Position numbers and translations under genes: made by a program. This document shows, piece after piece, positions 8,677-17,532 of a stretch of 64,000 bases of DNA; position 1 is the first letter of the stretch, and each line of letters starts with the position of its first letter. The stretch lies in NCBI RefSeq assembly GCF_900111245.1, contig NZ_FOGO01000002.1:62001-126000 (forward strand), written 5' to 3'. The notes below the pieces were generated by a model. It was not told the DNA's origin. It saw nothing but the letters and a program-made list of their open reading frames with translations, and searched no databases. The DNA comes from Streptomyces qinglanensis (GTDB lineage: Bacteria; Actinomycetota; Actinomycetes; Streptomycetales; Streptomycetaceae).

Positions 8677-8938
8677 TCAGTGGACGTAGTCCTTCAGCTT
8701 CTCCGTGGCGAGGCCGGGCCGGCCGTGGCCGGATGGGTGGTCGGCCCGCGGCCAGGCCGCCGCGTACCAGGGCCGCCCAGCGGCGGACGTCCTCGCCGGG
8801 CAGGCCGTCGCGCGGTGGGGCGGGTTCGGCTCGGCAGGTGCGGCAGAGACCGCCGCGCAGGGATTCGGGGCTTCCGGGCCGGCCGCAGTCGGTGCACTCC
8901 GGGCGGGGTCGCGGCGCGCAGCAGCCGACAGCCGCCAC
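8677..8938 (-). pseudogene. Small CxxC/CxxC protein gene with an apparent frameshift
   Basis: From GTG 8938 one frame reads a short protein with two CxxC pairs (ECTDCGRPGS and GLCRTC) and RRWAALVRGGLAAG, all with G/C third positions. At about 8741-8748 third-position bias collapses in this frame and moves to the frame that ends SGHGRPGLATEKLKDYVH and stops at 8677. Removing one C near there would join the two parts into an 86-residue zinc-ribbon-like protein. Either a real frameshift, so a broken gene, or a sequencing error. Function unknown. It lies downstream of the DUF5063 gene on the same strand. Confidence 0.6.
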
Positions 8939-9010
8939 GACGTACCCGCCCCGGGACTGCCGGACGGCGTACCGCCCGAGGACCGGCGACCGGCCGCGGC
9001 CCCCGGGCGG

Positions 9011-9679
9011 CTACGCCTCGCTCTGCCGCATTCCCAGCGGGCCGCCGATCTCGGCGGCCATCACGGCACCGGCCTCGGCCTCCAGCGAGCCGTCCTCGTC
9101 CGCGGCGTTGCTGTCGGTGTCCAGTCCGTCGAGCTCGTCGAGCGGCTTGTCCAGCCGGACGTGCGCCACCAGCGACTGCAGGGCGCGCAGCGATGCCGAA
9201 GCGGTCGGCCCCCAGTTCGAGAGATAGGAGAACTGCCACCACCACAGCGCTTCGCTCACCCGGCCCGCACGGTAGTGGGCCATGCCGTGCCGCAGGTCGG
9301 TGAGGACGTCCGAGAGATCGTCGGAGATCCGGCACGCGACCGGCGCGGAGCGCGGCACATACGGGTCGAAGACCTCGGAGTAGACGTCGACCGGATTCAG
9401 CAGCGCCGCGAGCCGCTCGCGCAGCTCGTCCACGTCCGGCTCCGGGCCCACGTCCGGCTCGTACCGCTCGTCCGGGAGGAAGTCCTCGTGCGCGCCCAGC
9501 CGCCCGCCCGCGAGGAGCAGCTGCGAGACCTCCAGCAGGAGATAGGGGACCGCGCTGTCCGGATCGTCGCCCTTGGCGACTTCGGTGACAGCGACCACGA
9601 AGCTCTCGATCTGGTCGCTGATCTGCACGGCGAAGTCGTCGGGACTGTTCTTGATGGAGTTCAGCGTCGCATCAGACAT
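9011..9679 (-). CDS. DUF5063 family protein
   Basis: 222-residue soluble protein without recognised catalytic motif. The helical sequence with SDQIESFVVAVTEVAKG, LLLEVSQLLLAGGRL, PVDVYSEVFDPYVP and DLRHGMAHYRAG (about residue 120) fits the DUF5063 family, which in Streptomyces sits next to recR. The last 30 residues are acidic. ATG 9679 follows GGGGAGAGG, a strong site; the longer frame from 9742 is not needed. It is the gene directly downstream of recR on the same strand (59 bp), so co-transcription is likely. Biochemical role not known. Confidence 0.85.
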   Translation of the reverse strand: MSDATLNSIKNSPDDFAVQISDQIESFVVAVTEVAKGDDPDSAVPYLLLEVSQLLLAGGRLGAHEDFLPDERYEPDVGPEPDVDELRERLAALLNPVDVYSEVFDPYVPRSAPVACRISDDLSDVLTDLRHGMAHYRAGRVSEALWWWQFSYLSNWGPTASASLRALQSLVAHVRLDKPLDELDGLDTDSNAADEDGSLEAEAGAVMAAEIGGPLGMRQSEA

Positions 9680-9738
9680 CGGGCAACCTCTCCCCTGTGG
9701 GCTCTTCGTGGCCCTGGCTCGCACAGCCTCGCACGGGC

Positions 9739-10338
9739 TCACACATCCAGGAGCCGCCTTCCTTCGAAGGCCCGCCCCAGCGTGACCTCGTCCGCGTACT
9801 CCAGGTCTCCCCCGACGGGGAGCCCGCTCGCCAGCCGCGTCACCTTCAACCCCATGGCGGAGACCATCCGCGCGAGATACGTGGCCGTCGCCTCGCCCTC
9901 CAGGTTGGGATCCGTGGCGAGGATCAGCTCGGTGACCGTCCCGTCGGCGAGGCGGGAGAGCAGCTCCCTGATCCGCAGGTCGTCGGGGCCGACCCCCTCG
10001 ATGGGGCTGATCGCGCCGCCCAGCACGTGGTACCGCCCCCGGAACTCGCGGGTGCGCTCGATCGCCACGACGTCCTTGGGCTCCTCGACCACGCAGATGA
10101 CCGACGCGTCACGGCGCGGATCGGCACAGACCCGGCACTGCTCCTCCTGCGCGACGTTGCCGCACACCGCGCAGAACCTGACCTTCTCCTTGACCTCGGT
10201 CAGCGCACCGGCGAGCCGGCGTACGTCGGCGGGCTCGGCCTGCAGGATGTGGAAAGCGATCCGCTGCGCGCTCTTGGGACCGACGCCGGGCAGTCTGCCC
10301 AGTTCGTCGATCAGGTCCTGGACCACGCCTTCGTACAC
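9739..10338 (-). CDS. recR: Recombination mediator RecR
   Basis: 199 residues, the standard length. With RecO/RecF it loads RecA on gapped DNA. N-terminal helix-hairpin-helix ([20 protein letters not shown], residues 13-32), four-cysteine zinc finger ([20 protein letters not shown], about 55-74), then a Toprim domain ([27 protein letters not shown]). Start is GTG 10338 with GCGGGAG upstream. Part of the conserved run dnaX - ybaB - recR. Confidence 0.97.
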   Translation of the reverse strand: MYEGVVQDLIDELGRLPGVGPKSAQRIAFHILQAEPADVRRLAGALTEVKEKVRFCAVCGNVAQEEQCRVCADPRRDASVICVVEEPKDVVAIERTREFRGRYHVLGGAISPIEGVGPDDLRIRELLSRLADGTVTELILATDPNLEGEATATYLARMVSAMGLKVTRLASGLPVGGDLEYADEVTLGRAFEGRRLLDV

Positions 10339-10340
10339 GG

Positions 10341-10744
10341 ATGGCTCCCGCCTGCTCTCTGTTCGTCCTCTGAGTACGTTAGTGGTCCGTACGGGCCACC
10401 ACTAGCCGCTGACCGGGAGCCGACCGCCGACTGAACGGCCGTTCGACCTCCGGCTCCGCCCCCTGTTGTCCGGGCCGGCGTACCCGGCCCGGGACCGCAC
10501 TGAGCGCCGCAGGACCGAGGACTCGCCCGAACCCGGCAGGGTGTCGCCCGAGCCGGCCGAACCGGCCGGTCGCTTCCCGCCGGCCGATTCCCGCCGGCCG
10601 GCCGTCCCGGGCCGGTCCGGTGGGAATCCGCCGTACCGGCGGGAACCGGCCGGACCGACGTTCACCGACGTACCCGGAGTACCGGCAGTACCGACCGAAC
10701 GGGCAGTACCTGCCGCACCGACCGAACCGGCCGGACGGGTCGCT
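10341..10744. other. GC-rich spacer between ybaB and recR
   Basis: About 400 bp with no supported gene. It is dense in CCGGC/GCCGG and ACCGACCGAAC motifs capable of many hairpins. The usual ybaB-recR operon is therefore split by an expanded spacer. Confidence 0.5.
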
Positions 10745-11080
10745 TCAGAACGGCAGGCCGGGCATTCCGCCCATGCCCTGCGCGAGCGGGCCGAGCTTCT
10801 GCTGCTGGAGCTCGGCAGCGGCGCCGTTCGCGTCGCGGACGGCGGCGAGCACCATGTCCGCGAGGGTCTCGGTGTCCTCAGGGTCCACCGCCTTCGGGTC
10901 GATGACCAGCCCCTGGAGCTCACCGGAACCGTTGACGGTCGCCTTGACCAGGCCGCCGCCCGCCGAGCCCTCGACGGAGGTTTCGGCCAGCTCCTGCTGC
11001 GCCGCGGCCAGATCCTGCTGCATCTTCTGCGCCTGCTGCAGCAACTGCTGCATGTCAGGCTGCCCACCACCGGGAATCAC
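10745..11080 (-). CDS. YbaB/EbfC family nucleoid-associated protein
   Basis: 111 residues. Small dimeric DNA-binding protein that coats the nucleoid. Typical Gln-rich helix at the start ([20 protein letters not shown], residues 10-29), then [30 protein letters not shown], the family signature, and a C-terminal helix. GTG 11080 has AGGAG upstream. Lies between dnaX and recR on the same strand, the standard context. Confidence 0.95.
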   Translation of the reverse strand: MIPGGGQPDMQQLLQQAQKMQQDLAAAQQELAETSVEGSAGGGLVKATVNGSGELQGLVIDPKAVDPEDTETLADMVLAAVRDANGAAAELQQQKLGPLAQGMGGMPGLPF

Positions 11081-11296
11081 GATTGCTCCTGGCTCACTAG
11101 ACGCCTCTTCAACGCCCCGAGCCTACGTGCTCAGCCCTGGACCGGCCGCCCCTCCCCGGACCTTCTCCGACCCTTCACCGGCCGGGCGGCCCGGCGGACG
11201 CACCGCCCCCGCCCGCGGCACGCCGCTTCCTGCATGGCCGAGGGGGCGCGGCACCGATCGGCCAGGAGGGCGAGAAGTGCGACGCCGGAGGCGACA

Positions 11297-11370
11297 ACCG
11301 CACCGCAGGGACACCGCACCGCAGGGACACCGCACCGCAGGGACACCGCACCGCAGGGACACCGCACCGC
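11297..11370. repeat. 16-bp tandem repeat between dnaX and ybaB
   Basis: Four perfect copies of ACCGCACCGCAGGGAC plus a partial fifth, in the 347-bp spacer between the dnaX stop (11428) and the ybaB start (11080). The rest of this spacer shows no gene. A 16-bp period is not codon-like. Confidence 0.9.
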
Positions 11371-11427
11371 GCGGGCACTGCGCGGCCCGGGCACTGCGCG
11401 GTGGCCCGGCGAGGCACCACCCGGCTG

Positions 11428-13899
11428 TCAGTCGTGCCGGAGTTCCTCCAGGACCGTCGCTCCGAGCTCCCGGACGATGAGGTCGTGCCCGGAGAGCGCG
11501 GACTCGTCCAGGTCGGGGTCGTCCTCGGCGGGCATGTCCTCCTCCGGCACATAGCCGGACGGAGCGGATGCCGCACGCGGTGCCTCCGGAGCCGGTGCGG
11601 ACGCCTGGGAGGGGACCGCTCCGGATTCGGCCGCCGAGGCCGTCGCGTGCTGCCCCGTCCCGCCGGGCGCACTCGACGCGGACGCGGCAGGCCCCGAAGC
11701 CGCGGCGCCGGGCGCGGAGGGCGCCGCCGACCACTGCTGGGGCGGCGCCGGGGCGGGAGCGGGCGCCGCCATCGCGCTCCGCGTACCGGCAGCGCCGCCT
11801 CCCGTCGTCCCGGACCCCGCGCCGTACCCGGAGCCCGGCCCGCTAGGGCCCCCGGCACCACCGCCGCCGCCCGACGGATCGACGATGGCCTCGACCTGCC
11901 ACTGCACGCCCAGCGCGTCGCCGAGCGCCTGCCGCAGCACCTCGTCACTGCCGCCATTGGCGAAGCTGTCGCGGGCGCCCGCGTTCGGGAAGCCGACCTG
12001 GAGGGTCTTGCCGTCGAAGCCGACGATCTGCGCGTTCTGGCTGAGCAGGATCCAGGTGAAGCGCCGCCGGTTCTTGACGGCCTCCAGGATCTGCGGCCAC
12101 ATCTGCCGGATCTGTGCGGCGTCGCCGCCGCCCGGCGCGGGCCCGCCCGCGGGCGCGGAGCCCGCGGGGCCGGTCGGCGCGGACGCGGGCGGACCGGTCC
12201 GGTCCGGAGCCGCGGGAGTCGGCGCTGAAGCTGCGGGCGCGGAGTCGGTCGGCGCGGACGCCGCCGAGCCGCCGCTCGACGGACCTGCCGTACCGGGCCA
12301 GGCGCCGGGGCGCCGCGCGGGCTCCCCCGTACCGCCACCGCCGGGCGCTCCGCCACCGCCGCCGGGTCCGGTTCCGCCCGGCCAGGCACCGGGCCGCCGC
12401 GCGGGCTCCGCGGGCGGCTGCTCCGCGGGGCCGGCTCCGTCCGCACCACCGGAAGGGCCGGGGGCGCCCGTGGCGGGCGGCCCCGCGGGAACGGCGTCGG
12501 GATGGCCCTCGACCGCTCCGGCACCGGCCGCGGGAGCGGCAGCGCCGACACCGGAGGCACCGGCCCCGGAAGCTGCGTACCCCGGCGCTGCACCCGAAGC
12601 GGCCCCGGGACCACCGGCACCGGGGGCACCGGCACCCGGACCACCGCCGGCACCAGGCGCCCCCGCACCGGGTGCGGGGGCACCGGGACCACCGGCACCA
12701 GCACCAGCACCGGCACCAGGAGCGCTCAGCGCAGCCGCCGCGGCGCCGCGCTCCAGCCGGTCCAGCCGGGCCTGCACCGAACGCTCGTCCCCGTACGTGG
12801 CGGGCAGCAGCACGCGCGCGCAGATCAGTTCGAGCTGCAGCCGGGGGGAGGTCGCCCCCCGCATCTCCGTCAGCCCCGTGTTGACGATGTCCGCCGCGCG
12901 GCTCAGCTCGGCCGCGCCGAAGACGGACGCCTGGGCCTGCATCCGCTCGACCACGTCCCCGGGCGCGTCGATCAGCGTCTTCTCGACGGCGTCCGGCACC
13001 GCGGCCAGGATCACCAGGTCCCGCAGCCGCTCCAGCAGGTCGGTGACGAACCGGCGCGGGTCGTGCCCGCCCTCGATGACGCGGTCGACGATCTCGAACG
13101 CCCGCGCCCCGTCACCGGCGGCGAACGCGTCCACGACGTCGTCCAGCAGCGCGCTGTCCGTGTAGCCGAGCAGCGAGGTCGCCATGGCATATGTCACACC
13201 GTCCTCACCCGCACCGGCGAGAAGCTGGTCCATCACCGACATCGAGTCCCGCACCGAGCCGGCGCCCGCCCGTACGGCCAGCGGCAGCACCGCGTCCTCG
13301 ACGGAGATCTGCTCGCGACCGCACACCTCGTCCAGGTAGTCACGGAGCGTGCCGGGCGGGACGAGGCGGAACGGATAGTGGTGCGTACGCGAACGGATGG
13401 TCCCGATGACCTTCTCGGGCTCCGTCGTCGCGAAGATGAACTTCAGATGCTCGGGCGGCTCCTCGACGACCTTCAGCAGCGCGTTGAACCCCGCGGGGGT
13501 CACCATGTGCGCCTCGTCGACGATGTAGATCTTGTAGCGGCTCGAGGCGGGGCCGAAGAACGCCTTCTCCCGCAGCTCGCGGGCATCGTCCACACCACCG
13601 TGCGAGGCGGCGTCGATCTCGATGACGTCGATCGACCCGGGCCCGTTCCGCGCCAGGTCACGGCACGACTGGCACTCCCCGCAAGGGGAGGGCGTGGGGC
13701 CCTGCTCGCAGTTCAGGCACCGGGCCAGGATGCGCGCACTGGTCGTCTTGCCGCAGCCGCGCGGGCCGCTGAAGAGGTACGCGTGGTTGACCCGGTTGTT
13801 GCGCAGCGCCTGCTGCAGCGGGTCGGTCACATGCTGTTGCCCGATGACCTCGGCGAAGGTCTCGGGGCGATAGCGGCGGTACAGGGCGAGGGACGACAC
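11428..13899 (-). CDS. dnaX: DNA polymerase III subunit gamma/tau
   Basis: 823-residue clamp-loader ATPase. Start SSLALYRRYRPETFAEVIGQ, Walker A GPRGCGKTTSA (about residue 45), the four-cysteine zinc module CLNCEQG...CGECQSC, Walker B VDEAHMV, sensor 1 FATTEPEKV and arginine-finger region SRTHHYPFRL. Residues beyond 380 are an extremely Ala/Gly/Pro-rich linker of about 200 residues, and then a tau-type C-terminal domain (IRQMWPQILEAVKNRRRFTW, FDGKTLQVGFPNAGARDSF) that binds the polymerase. GTG 13899 gives the usual MSSLALYRRYRP start; the longer frame to 13980 would run into the SRP RNA. Confidence 0.97.
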   Translation of the reverse strand: MSSLALYRRYRPETFAEVIGQQHVTDPLQQALRNNRVNHAYLFSGPRGCGKTTSARILARCLNCEQGPTPSPCGECQSCRDLARNGPGSIDVIEIDAASHGGVDDARELREKAFFGPASSRYKIYIVDEAHMVTPAGFNALLKVVEEPPEHLKFIFATTEPEKVIGTIRSRTHHYPFRLVPPGTLRDYLDEVCGREQISVEDAVLPLAVRAGAGSVRDSMSVMDQLLAGAGEDGVTYAMATSLLGYTDSALLDDVVDAFAAGDGARAFEIVDRVIEGGHDPRRFVTDLLERLRDLVILAAVPDAVEKTLIDAPGDVVERMQAQASVFGAAELSRAADIVNTGLTEMRGATSPRLQLELICARVLLPATYGDERSVQARLDRLERGAAAAALSAPGAGAGAGAGGPGAPAPGAGAPGAGGGPGAGAPGAGGPGAASGAAPGYAASGAGASGVGAAAPAAGAGAVEGHPDAVPAGPPATGAPGPSGGADGAGPAEQPPAEPARRPGAWPGGTGPGGGGGAPGGGGTGEPARRPGAWPGTAGPSSGGSAASAPTDSAPAASAPTPAAPDRTGPPASAPTGPAGSAPAGGPAPGGGDAAQIRQMWPQILEAVKNRRRFTWILLSQNAQIVGFDGKTLQVGFPNAGARDSFANGGSDEVLRQALGDALGVQWQVEAIVDPSGGGGGAGGPSGPGSGYGAGSGTTGGGAAGTRSAMAAPAPAPAPPQQWSAAPSAPGAAASGPAASASSAPGGTGQHATASAAESGAVPSQASAPAPEAPRAASAPSGYVPEEDMPAEDDPDLDESALSGHDLIVRELGATVLEELRHD

Positions 13900-13971
13900 A
13901 CCCCCGACGATATAGGCCGACACCGACAAGTGGCCCACGCCGCGGCAACCCCGGAACCCGGGCACGCAAAC

Positions 13972-14057
13972 GCCCCCCACGCACCCGCCAGAGCCGACCT
14001 ACCCTTGCTGCCTTCCGGCCCTGGGGGAGTTCAGTCAGATAGCGCCACGTGAGGGGC
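13972..14057 (-). ncRNA. ffs: Signal recognition particle RNA (4.5S, small bacterial type)
   Basis: The reverse strand carries the universally conserved SRP RNA tip (CAGGGCCGGAAGGCAGCAAG at about 14019-14000), with flanking arms GCCCCTCACG and GCGTGGGGGGC that pair to close a rod of about 86 nt. It scaffolds Ffh for membrane targeting. Position directly upstream of dnaX on the same strand is the known arrangement in Gram-positives. Ends are estimated from pairing. Confidence 0.93.
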
Positions 14058-14180
14058 TGCCGCCACACTACCCGATCCCCCGCCTCCCGTTCGACCTCCT
14101 GCCCCGCCACCCCACCCCCCGGATCCGTGATCGGAATCCGAGTTCGCGAGCACCCCTCATGGTCTTGTACAGTCTGCGGC

Positions 14181-14265
14181 GGAGGATTCGCCTAGTGGCC
14201 TAGGGCGCACGCTTGGAAAGCGTGTTGGGGGCAACCCCTCACGAGTTCGAATCTCGTATCCTCCG
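14181..14265 (+). tRNA. tRNA-Ser (GGA)
   Basis: 85-nt class-II tRNA: acceptor GGAGGAT/ATCCTCC, anticodon loop CTTGGAAAG (GGA), long variable arm TGTTGGGGGCAACCCC, T arm ACGAGTTCGAATCTCGT. CCA is not encoded. Confidence 0.97.
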
Positions 14266-14284
14266 CCCAGCCTCACCGGGCTGA

Positions 14285-14322
14285 ACGTAGGGCCCCACCG
14301 CCTCGGCGGTGGGGCCCTACGT
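14285..14322 (+). terminator. Terminator after tRNA-Ser
   Basis: Perfect 18-bp inverted repeat beginning ACGTAGGGCCCC with only 2 nt between the arms (TC), 20 bp past the tRNA end. Likely bidirectional. Confidence 0.85.
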
Positions 14323-14893
14323 AGTTCCCGGCCTCGAAAAGGGATCGGGACCGCCTGCAGGAGCCGGCCGACTCCGCAGGAGGAGCGCGGGGCCGTCACC
14401 GAGGGCGAGCGCGCGAAGCGGCGCCGGCGGACCTGGAGGGCCTCGACACGGAGCACGCGCGGCGCCGGACTGCTCGCCGTCAGCGCTCTCCGGCAGAGAG
14501 GACAGGTCAGCGTCTTCATCTCGGAGTGGACGACCTGGAGAGCTCCGGCCGAACACGATTGCCCTCAGGAAGGTGTGACCACCCCGATCTCAGCGGTCGT
14601 CGTCGAGGCCGTGACGGGGCCGAGTGAGGGATTCAGCCGACTTCACCTCGCGTCGCCCGGCCTCACCAGCGGGGCCAACGATGGAAAAGAGGAGAAGAGA
14701 AGGAAGCAGAGGAAGCAGAGGAAGCAGAGGAGCGGACGGCTGCGCAGAGGCCGGACCGATCCAGGTGGCGTCTCACGGCCCCAGCCGGGCGGCAGCGCGA
14801 GGGGAGCACGAGGGCACGGACATATCCACCGAACCGTTCCCGGTGCCCTCCCGGCTGTGTGCTTACACAGACTTGACCGCTATCGTGCTCATA
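14323..14893. other. Long leader before the acyltransferase gene
   Basis: About 570 bp with no supported gene. It contains three copies of AGGAAGCAG (14701-14727) and, at 14873, a TTGACC that could be a -35 element but lacks a well-spaced -10. If the membrane protein started further left it would add an unstructured, basic N-terminus. Confidence 0.4.
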
Positions 14894-16060
14894 ATGTTGC
14901 AGGCTGGTTATACGCGAACACCGCTGCCCTCCGCCCGCCCGGCACCCCTCGCTTCGCCGGTGGAGAGACCGTCAGCGCTACCTGCATCCGCGAAGACCGG
15001 CCGCCCGTCCGGCCGCCGCGACCCGTTTCTGGACAACGCGAAGTACCTCACCATCGTGCTGGTGGGGGCCGGGCACCTGTGGGCACCCATGCAGGGCGAC
15101 AGCCGCGCCGCCGGCGCCCTGTACGCCACGGTCTACGCCTTCCACATGCCGGCCTTCATCATCATCTCCGGCTATCTCTCCCGGAGTTACGAGGGCACCC
15201 CACGCCAGATCGTGCGACTGGTGACGGGCGTTCTGGTGCCGTATCTGGCGTTCCAGACGGTCTACACGCTCTTCATGCGGTGGCTCGACGACCCGCAGCG
15301 GGAGTTCCACTACCAGGAGCCGGGGTTCGCGCTCTGGTTCCTCGTCGCCCTGTTCGTGTGGCGACTGACCACGCCGGTGTGGAAGAACCTGCGCTGGCCG
15401 GTACCGGTGGCGCTGGCGATCGCCGTCGGGGCGAGTGTCACGCCGAGCGTCGGCAACGACCTGGATCTGATGCGCATCGCGCAGTTCCTGCCCTTCTTCG
15501 TACTGGGGCTGCAACTGCGGCCGGAGCACTTCGCACTCGTGCAGCAGCGTGCGGCCCGCCGGCTCGCGGTGCCGGTGGTGGCCTGTGCACTGCTGCTGGC
15601 CTACTGGGCGGTGCCACGCATGTCCTCGGGCTGGTTCCTGCGGGAGAAGTCGGCGGAGGAGATGGGGGTTCCTGCCTGGGTCGGCGCGACCATGGTCCTG
15701 GCCGTCTTCGGCTGCGGCCTGGTGCTGACAGCGTGCTTCCTGGCCTGGGTTCCGCGTCGGCACCTGTGGTTCACCACGCTGGGCGCGGGCACGCTGTACG
15801 CCTACCTGCTGCACGTGTATCCGATCCAGCTCTCCCGCGAACTGGACTGGTACAGCCTGGACTGGGTGGGTCATCCGGCGGGCCGTGTCGCCCTGACGGT
15901 GCTCGTCGCAGCGATGATGACGCTGCTGTGCACGTCTCCGGTGCGCAAGCTGTTCCGTCCGCTGATGGAACCGGACATGCCCTGGTTCTTCCGGGGTGAC
16001 CGGCGGACAGGGGGCGGGACGCACGGCGAGCGGCAGCGGCGGGGCCGCCCGGCAGGCTGA
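14894..16060 (+). CDS. Acyltransferase-3-like integral membrane protein
   Basis: 388 residues with about ten membrane segments. The opening GRRDPFLDNAKYLTIVLV and GHLWAP, YAFHMPAFIIISGYLSRSY are typical of the acyltransferase-3 superfamily (FFLSGF-type motif, His in the first helix), enzymes that transfer acetyl or other acyl groups to surface sugars across the membrane. The segments WFLVALFVWRLTTPVW, FLPFFVLGLQLRPEHF and TLYAYLLHVYP fit the same family. Substrate unknown. ATG 14894 (MLQAGYTRTP) is the best guess; the start is uncertain because the N-terminal 45 residues are unstructured. No co-directional partner. Confidence 0.8.
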   Translation: MLQAGYTRTPLPSARPAPLASPVERPSALPASAKTGRPSGRRDPFLDNAKYLTIVLVGAGHLWAPMQGDSRAAGALYATVYAFHMPAFIIISGYLSRSYEGTPRQIVRLVTGVLVPYLAFQTVYTLFMRWLDDPQREFHYQEPGFALWFLVALFVWRLTTPVWKNLRWPVPVALAIAVGASVTPSVGNDLDLMRIAQFLPFFVLGLQLRPEHFALVQQRAARRLAVPVVACALLLAYWAVPRMSSGWFLREKSAEEMGVPAWVGATMVLAVFGCGLVLTACFLAWVPRRHLWFTTLGAGTLYAYLLHVYPIQLSRELDWYSLDWVGHPAGRVALTVLVAAMMTLLCTSPVRKLFRPLMEPDMPWFFRGDRRTGGGTHGERQRRGRPAG

Positions 16061-16220
16061 TCGGTTCGCCGTGCCGTCAACGGCAGGTCGACGACAGGCG
16101 CGGCCGGTGACGCAGTCGTCCCGCTGCCCACGCCCGTTGCTCTCCTCAGGTCGAGGCCGCCGGGTCTCTGCAACGGCGCGACGGGCGGCGGGAACACCGG
16201 CATCGGTGGCGACTTGAAAA

Positions 16221-16234
16221 CTACAGTGGTGTAG
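16221..16234. promoter_or_regulatory. Candidate operator CTACAGTGGTGTAG
   Basis: Inverted repeat CTACA-GTGG-TGTAG about 100 bp before the spo0M-like start. Could be a repressor site; short and without independent support. Confidence 0.3.
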
Positions 16235-16335
16235 AAGCCTGACGTAGCGTGGAGCCTGCGGCGGATACGCCCCGTGGCCGGGGCGGGACTGCCCGCACTC
16301 AAGCGTCGGCAGACAAGTGAAGGAGAACGCCCGCG

Positions 16336-17334
16336 ATGGTGTTCAAAAAGCTTCTCGGGGCTCTCGGGGTGGGCGGCCCCTCGGTGGACACGGTCCTGGA
16401 CGACGGACCGGTGCGGCCGGGTGGTCCGCTCACCGGACAGGTGCATCTCGAAGGTGGCTCCGCCGACTGCGAGATCGAGCAGATCACTCTCGAACTCGTC
16501 GCCCGCGTCGAGGCGGAACACGGTGACGAGGAGCACGAGGGCGTGATCGCTTTCGACCGTCTCACGGTGGGCGGCGGGTTCCGGCTCGCCGAGGGCGAGC
16601 GCCGCAGCGTGCCGTTCACCGTCACCCTTCCGTGGGAGACGCCGATCACCGAGCTGCACGGCCAGCCCCTCGGCCTGGCCCTCGGAATCCGAACGGAGCT
16701 CGCCGTCGCGGGAGCCAGGGACAAGGGTGACCTCGACCCCCTGCGGGTGGCGCCGCTGCCCGCGCAGGAAGGGGTGCTGGAGGCCCTGGGACAGCTCGGG
16801 TTCGGCTTCAAGTCCGCGGACCTGGAACTGGGCCACATCCACGGCACGGGACAGACGCTGCCGTTCTACCAGGAGATCGAACTCTCCCCCGCCCCGCAGT
16901 ACGCCCACGCCGTCAACGAGGTGGAGGTGACCTTCCTCGCCGCCCCGGGCGGCATGGAGGTCGTCCTGGAGGCCGACAAGCGCGGCGGGCTCTTCTCCGA
17001 GGGACACGACGCCGTCAACCGTTTCGCGGTCAGCCACGAAGGAGTCGAGCACGTCGACTGGAACGCCGAAGTCGACTCCTGGGTGCAGCAGATGGTCGAG
17101 CACCATGGCGGCGGCCACGCAGCAGGCCACTTTGGGCATGTGCCGCACCAGGGCCATGGACTCCACCACGACGCCTCGCACGACGGTCGTCACCGCTCCG
17201 GGCCCGGCACCGGTGCCGTCGTCGCCGGTGCGGCGGCGGGCGTCGCCGTCGGCGTGGCCGGGGGATTCGTGGCCGCCGAGGTCATCGACGAGGTCTTCGA
17301 CGACGACGAGGACGAGGGGGACGAGGAGGACTGA
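16336..17334 (+). CDS. Sporulation-control protein, Spo0M family
   Basis: 332-residue soluble protein with an arrestin-like beta-sandwich (residues 1-240): starts MVFKKLLGALGVGGPSVDTV and carries PGGPLTGQVHLEGG and VPFTVTLPWETPITE, hallmarks of Spo0M. In Bacillus this family affects sporulation and cell-shape control; in Streptomyces its role is less clear. The C-terminal third is unusual: a His/Gly-rich stretch (EHHGGGHAAGHFGHVPHQGH), a Gly/Ala/Val segment that could touch the membrane (AGAAAGVAVGVAGGFVAA) and a very acidic tail (DDDEDEGDEED). GAAGGAG ribosome site upstream of ATG 16336. Confidence 0.9.
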   Translation: MVFKKLLGALGVGGPSVDTVLDDGPVRPGGPLTGQVHLEGGSADCEIEQITLELVARVEAEHGDEEHEGVIAFDRLTVGGGFRLAEGERRSVPFTVTLPWETPITELHGQPLGLALGIRTELAVAGARDKGDLDPLRVAPLPAQEGVLEALGQLGFGFKSADLELGHIHGTGQTLPFYQEIELSPAPQYAHAVNEVEVTFLAAPGGMEVVLEADKRGGLFSEGHDAVNRFAVSHEGVEHVDWNAEVDSWVQQMVEHHGGGHAAGHFGHVPHQGHGLHHDASHDGRHRSGPGTGAVVAGAAAGVAVGVAGGFVAAEVIDEVFDDDEDEGDEED

Positions 17335-17472
17335 GCGCCGGGCGGTCGAACGCTGCGGCCGGAGGACGAAGGGCGGGAACTCGACGGGCCGCCGCGGGTG
17401 CGCCCTCCCTCCAGCCGGCGGCAGGTTGTTGCCGGTGAGCAGGCTCCCCCGGGGTACCTCCACGTGAACGAC

Positions 17473-17513
17473 TGACATATCGTTTGTCGATATCATCGAC
17501 AAACGATATGTCA
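17473..17513. promoter_or_regulatory. 41-bp perfect palindrome upstream of the DUF2975/XRE pair
   Basis: Inverted repeat of 19 bp per arm (TGACATATCGTTTGTCGAT and its exact complement) around a 3-bp centre, ending 19 bp before ATG 17533. AT-rich compared with its surroundings. Position right at the promoter and ahead of a gene pair that encodes its own DNA-binding protein suggest an autoregulatory operator. Contains nested ATATCG...CGATAT and TCGAT...ATCGA motifs. Confidence 0.75.
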
Positions 17514-17532
17514 CTGCGGGCAGGGGGAGATC

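Noticed and set aside
12502..14052. Long plus-strand frame opposite dnaX
   Set aside because: It would run through the SRP RNA and has no recognisable domain; shadow of dnaX.
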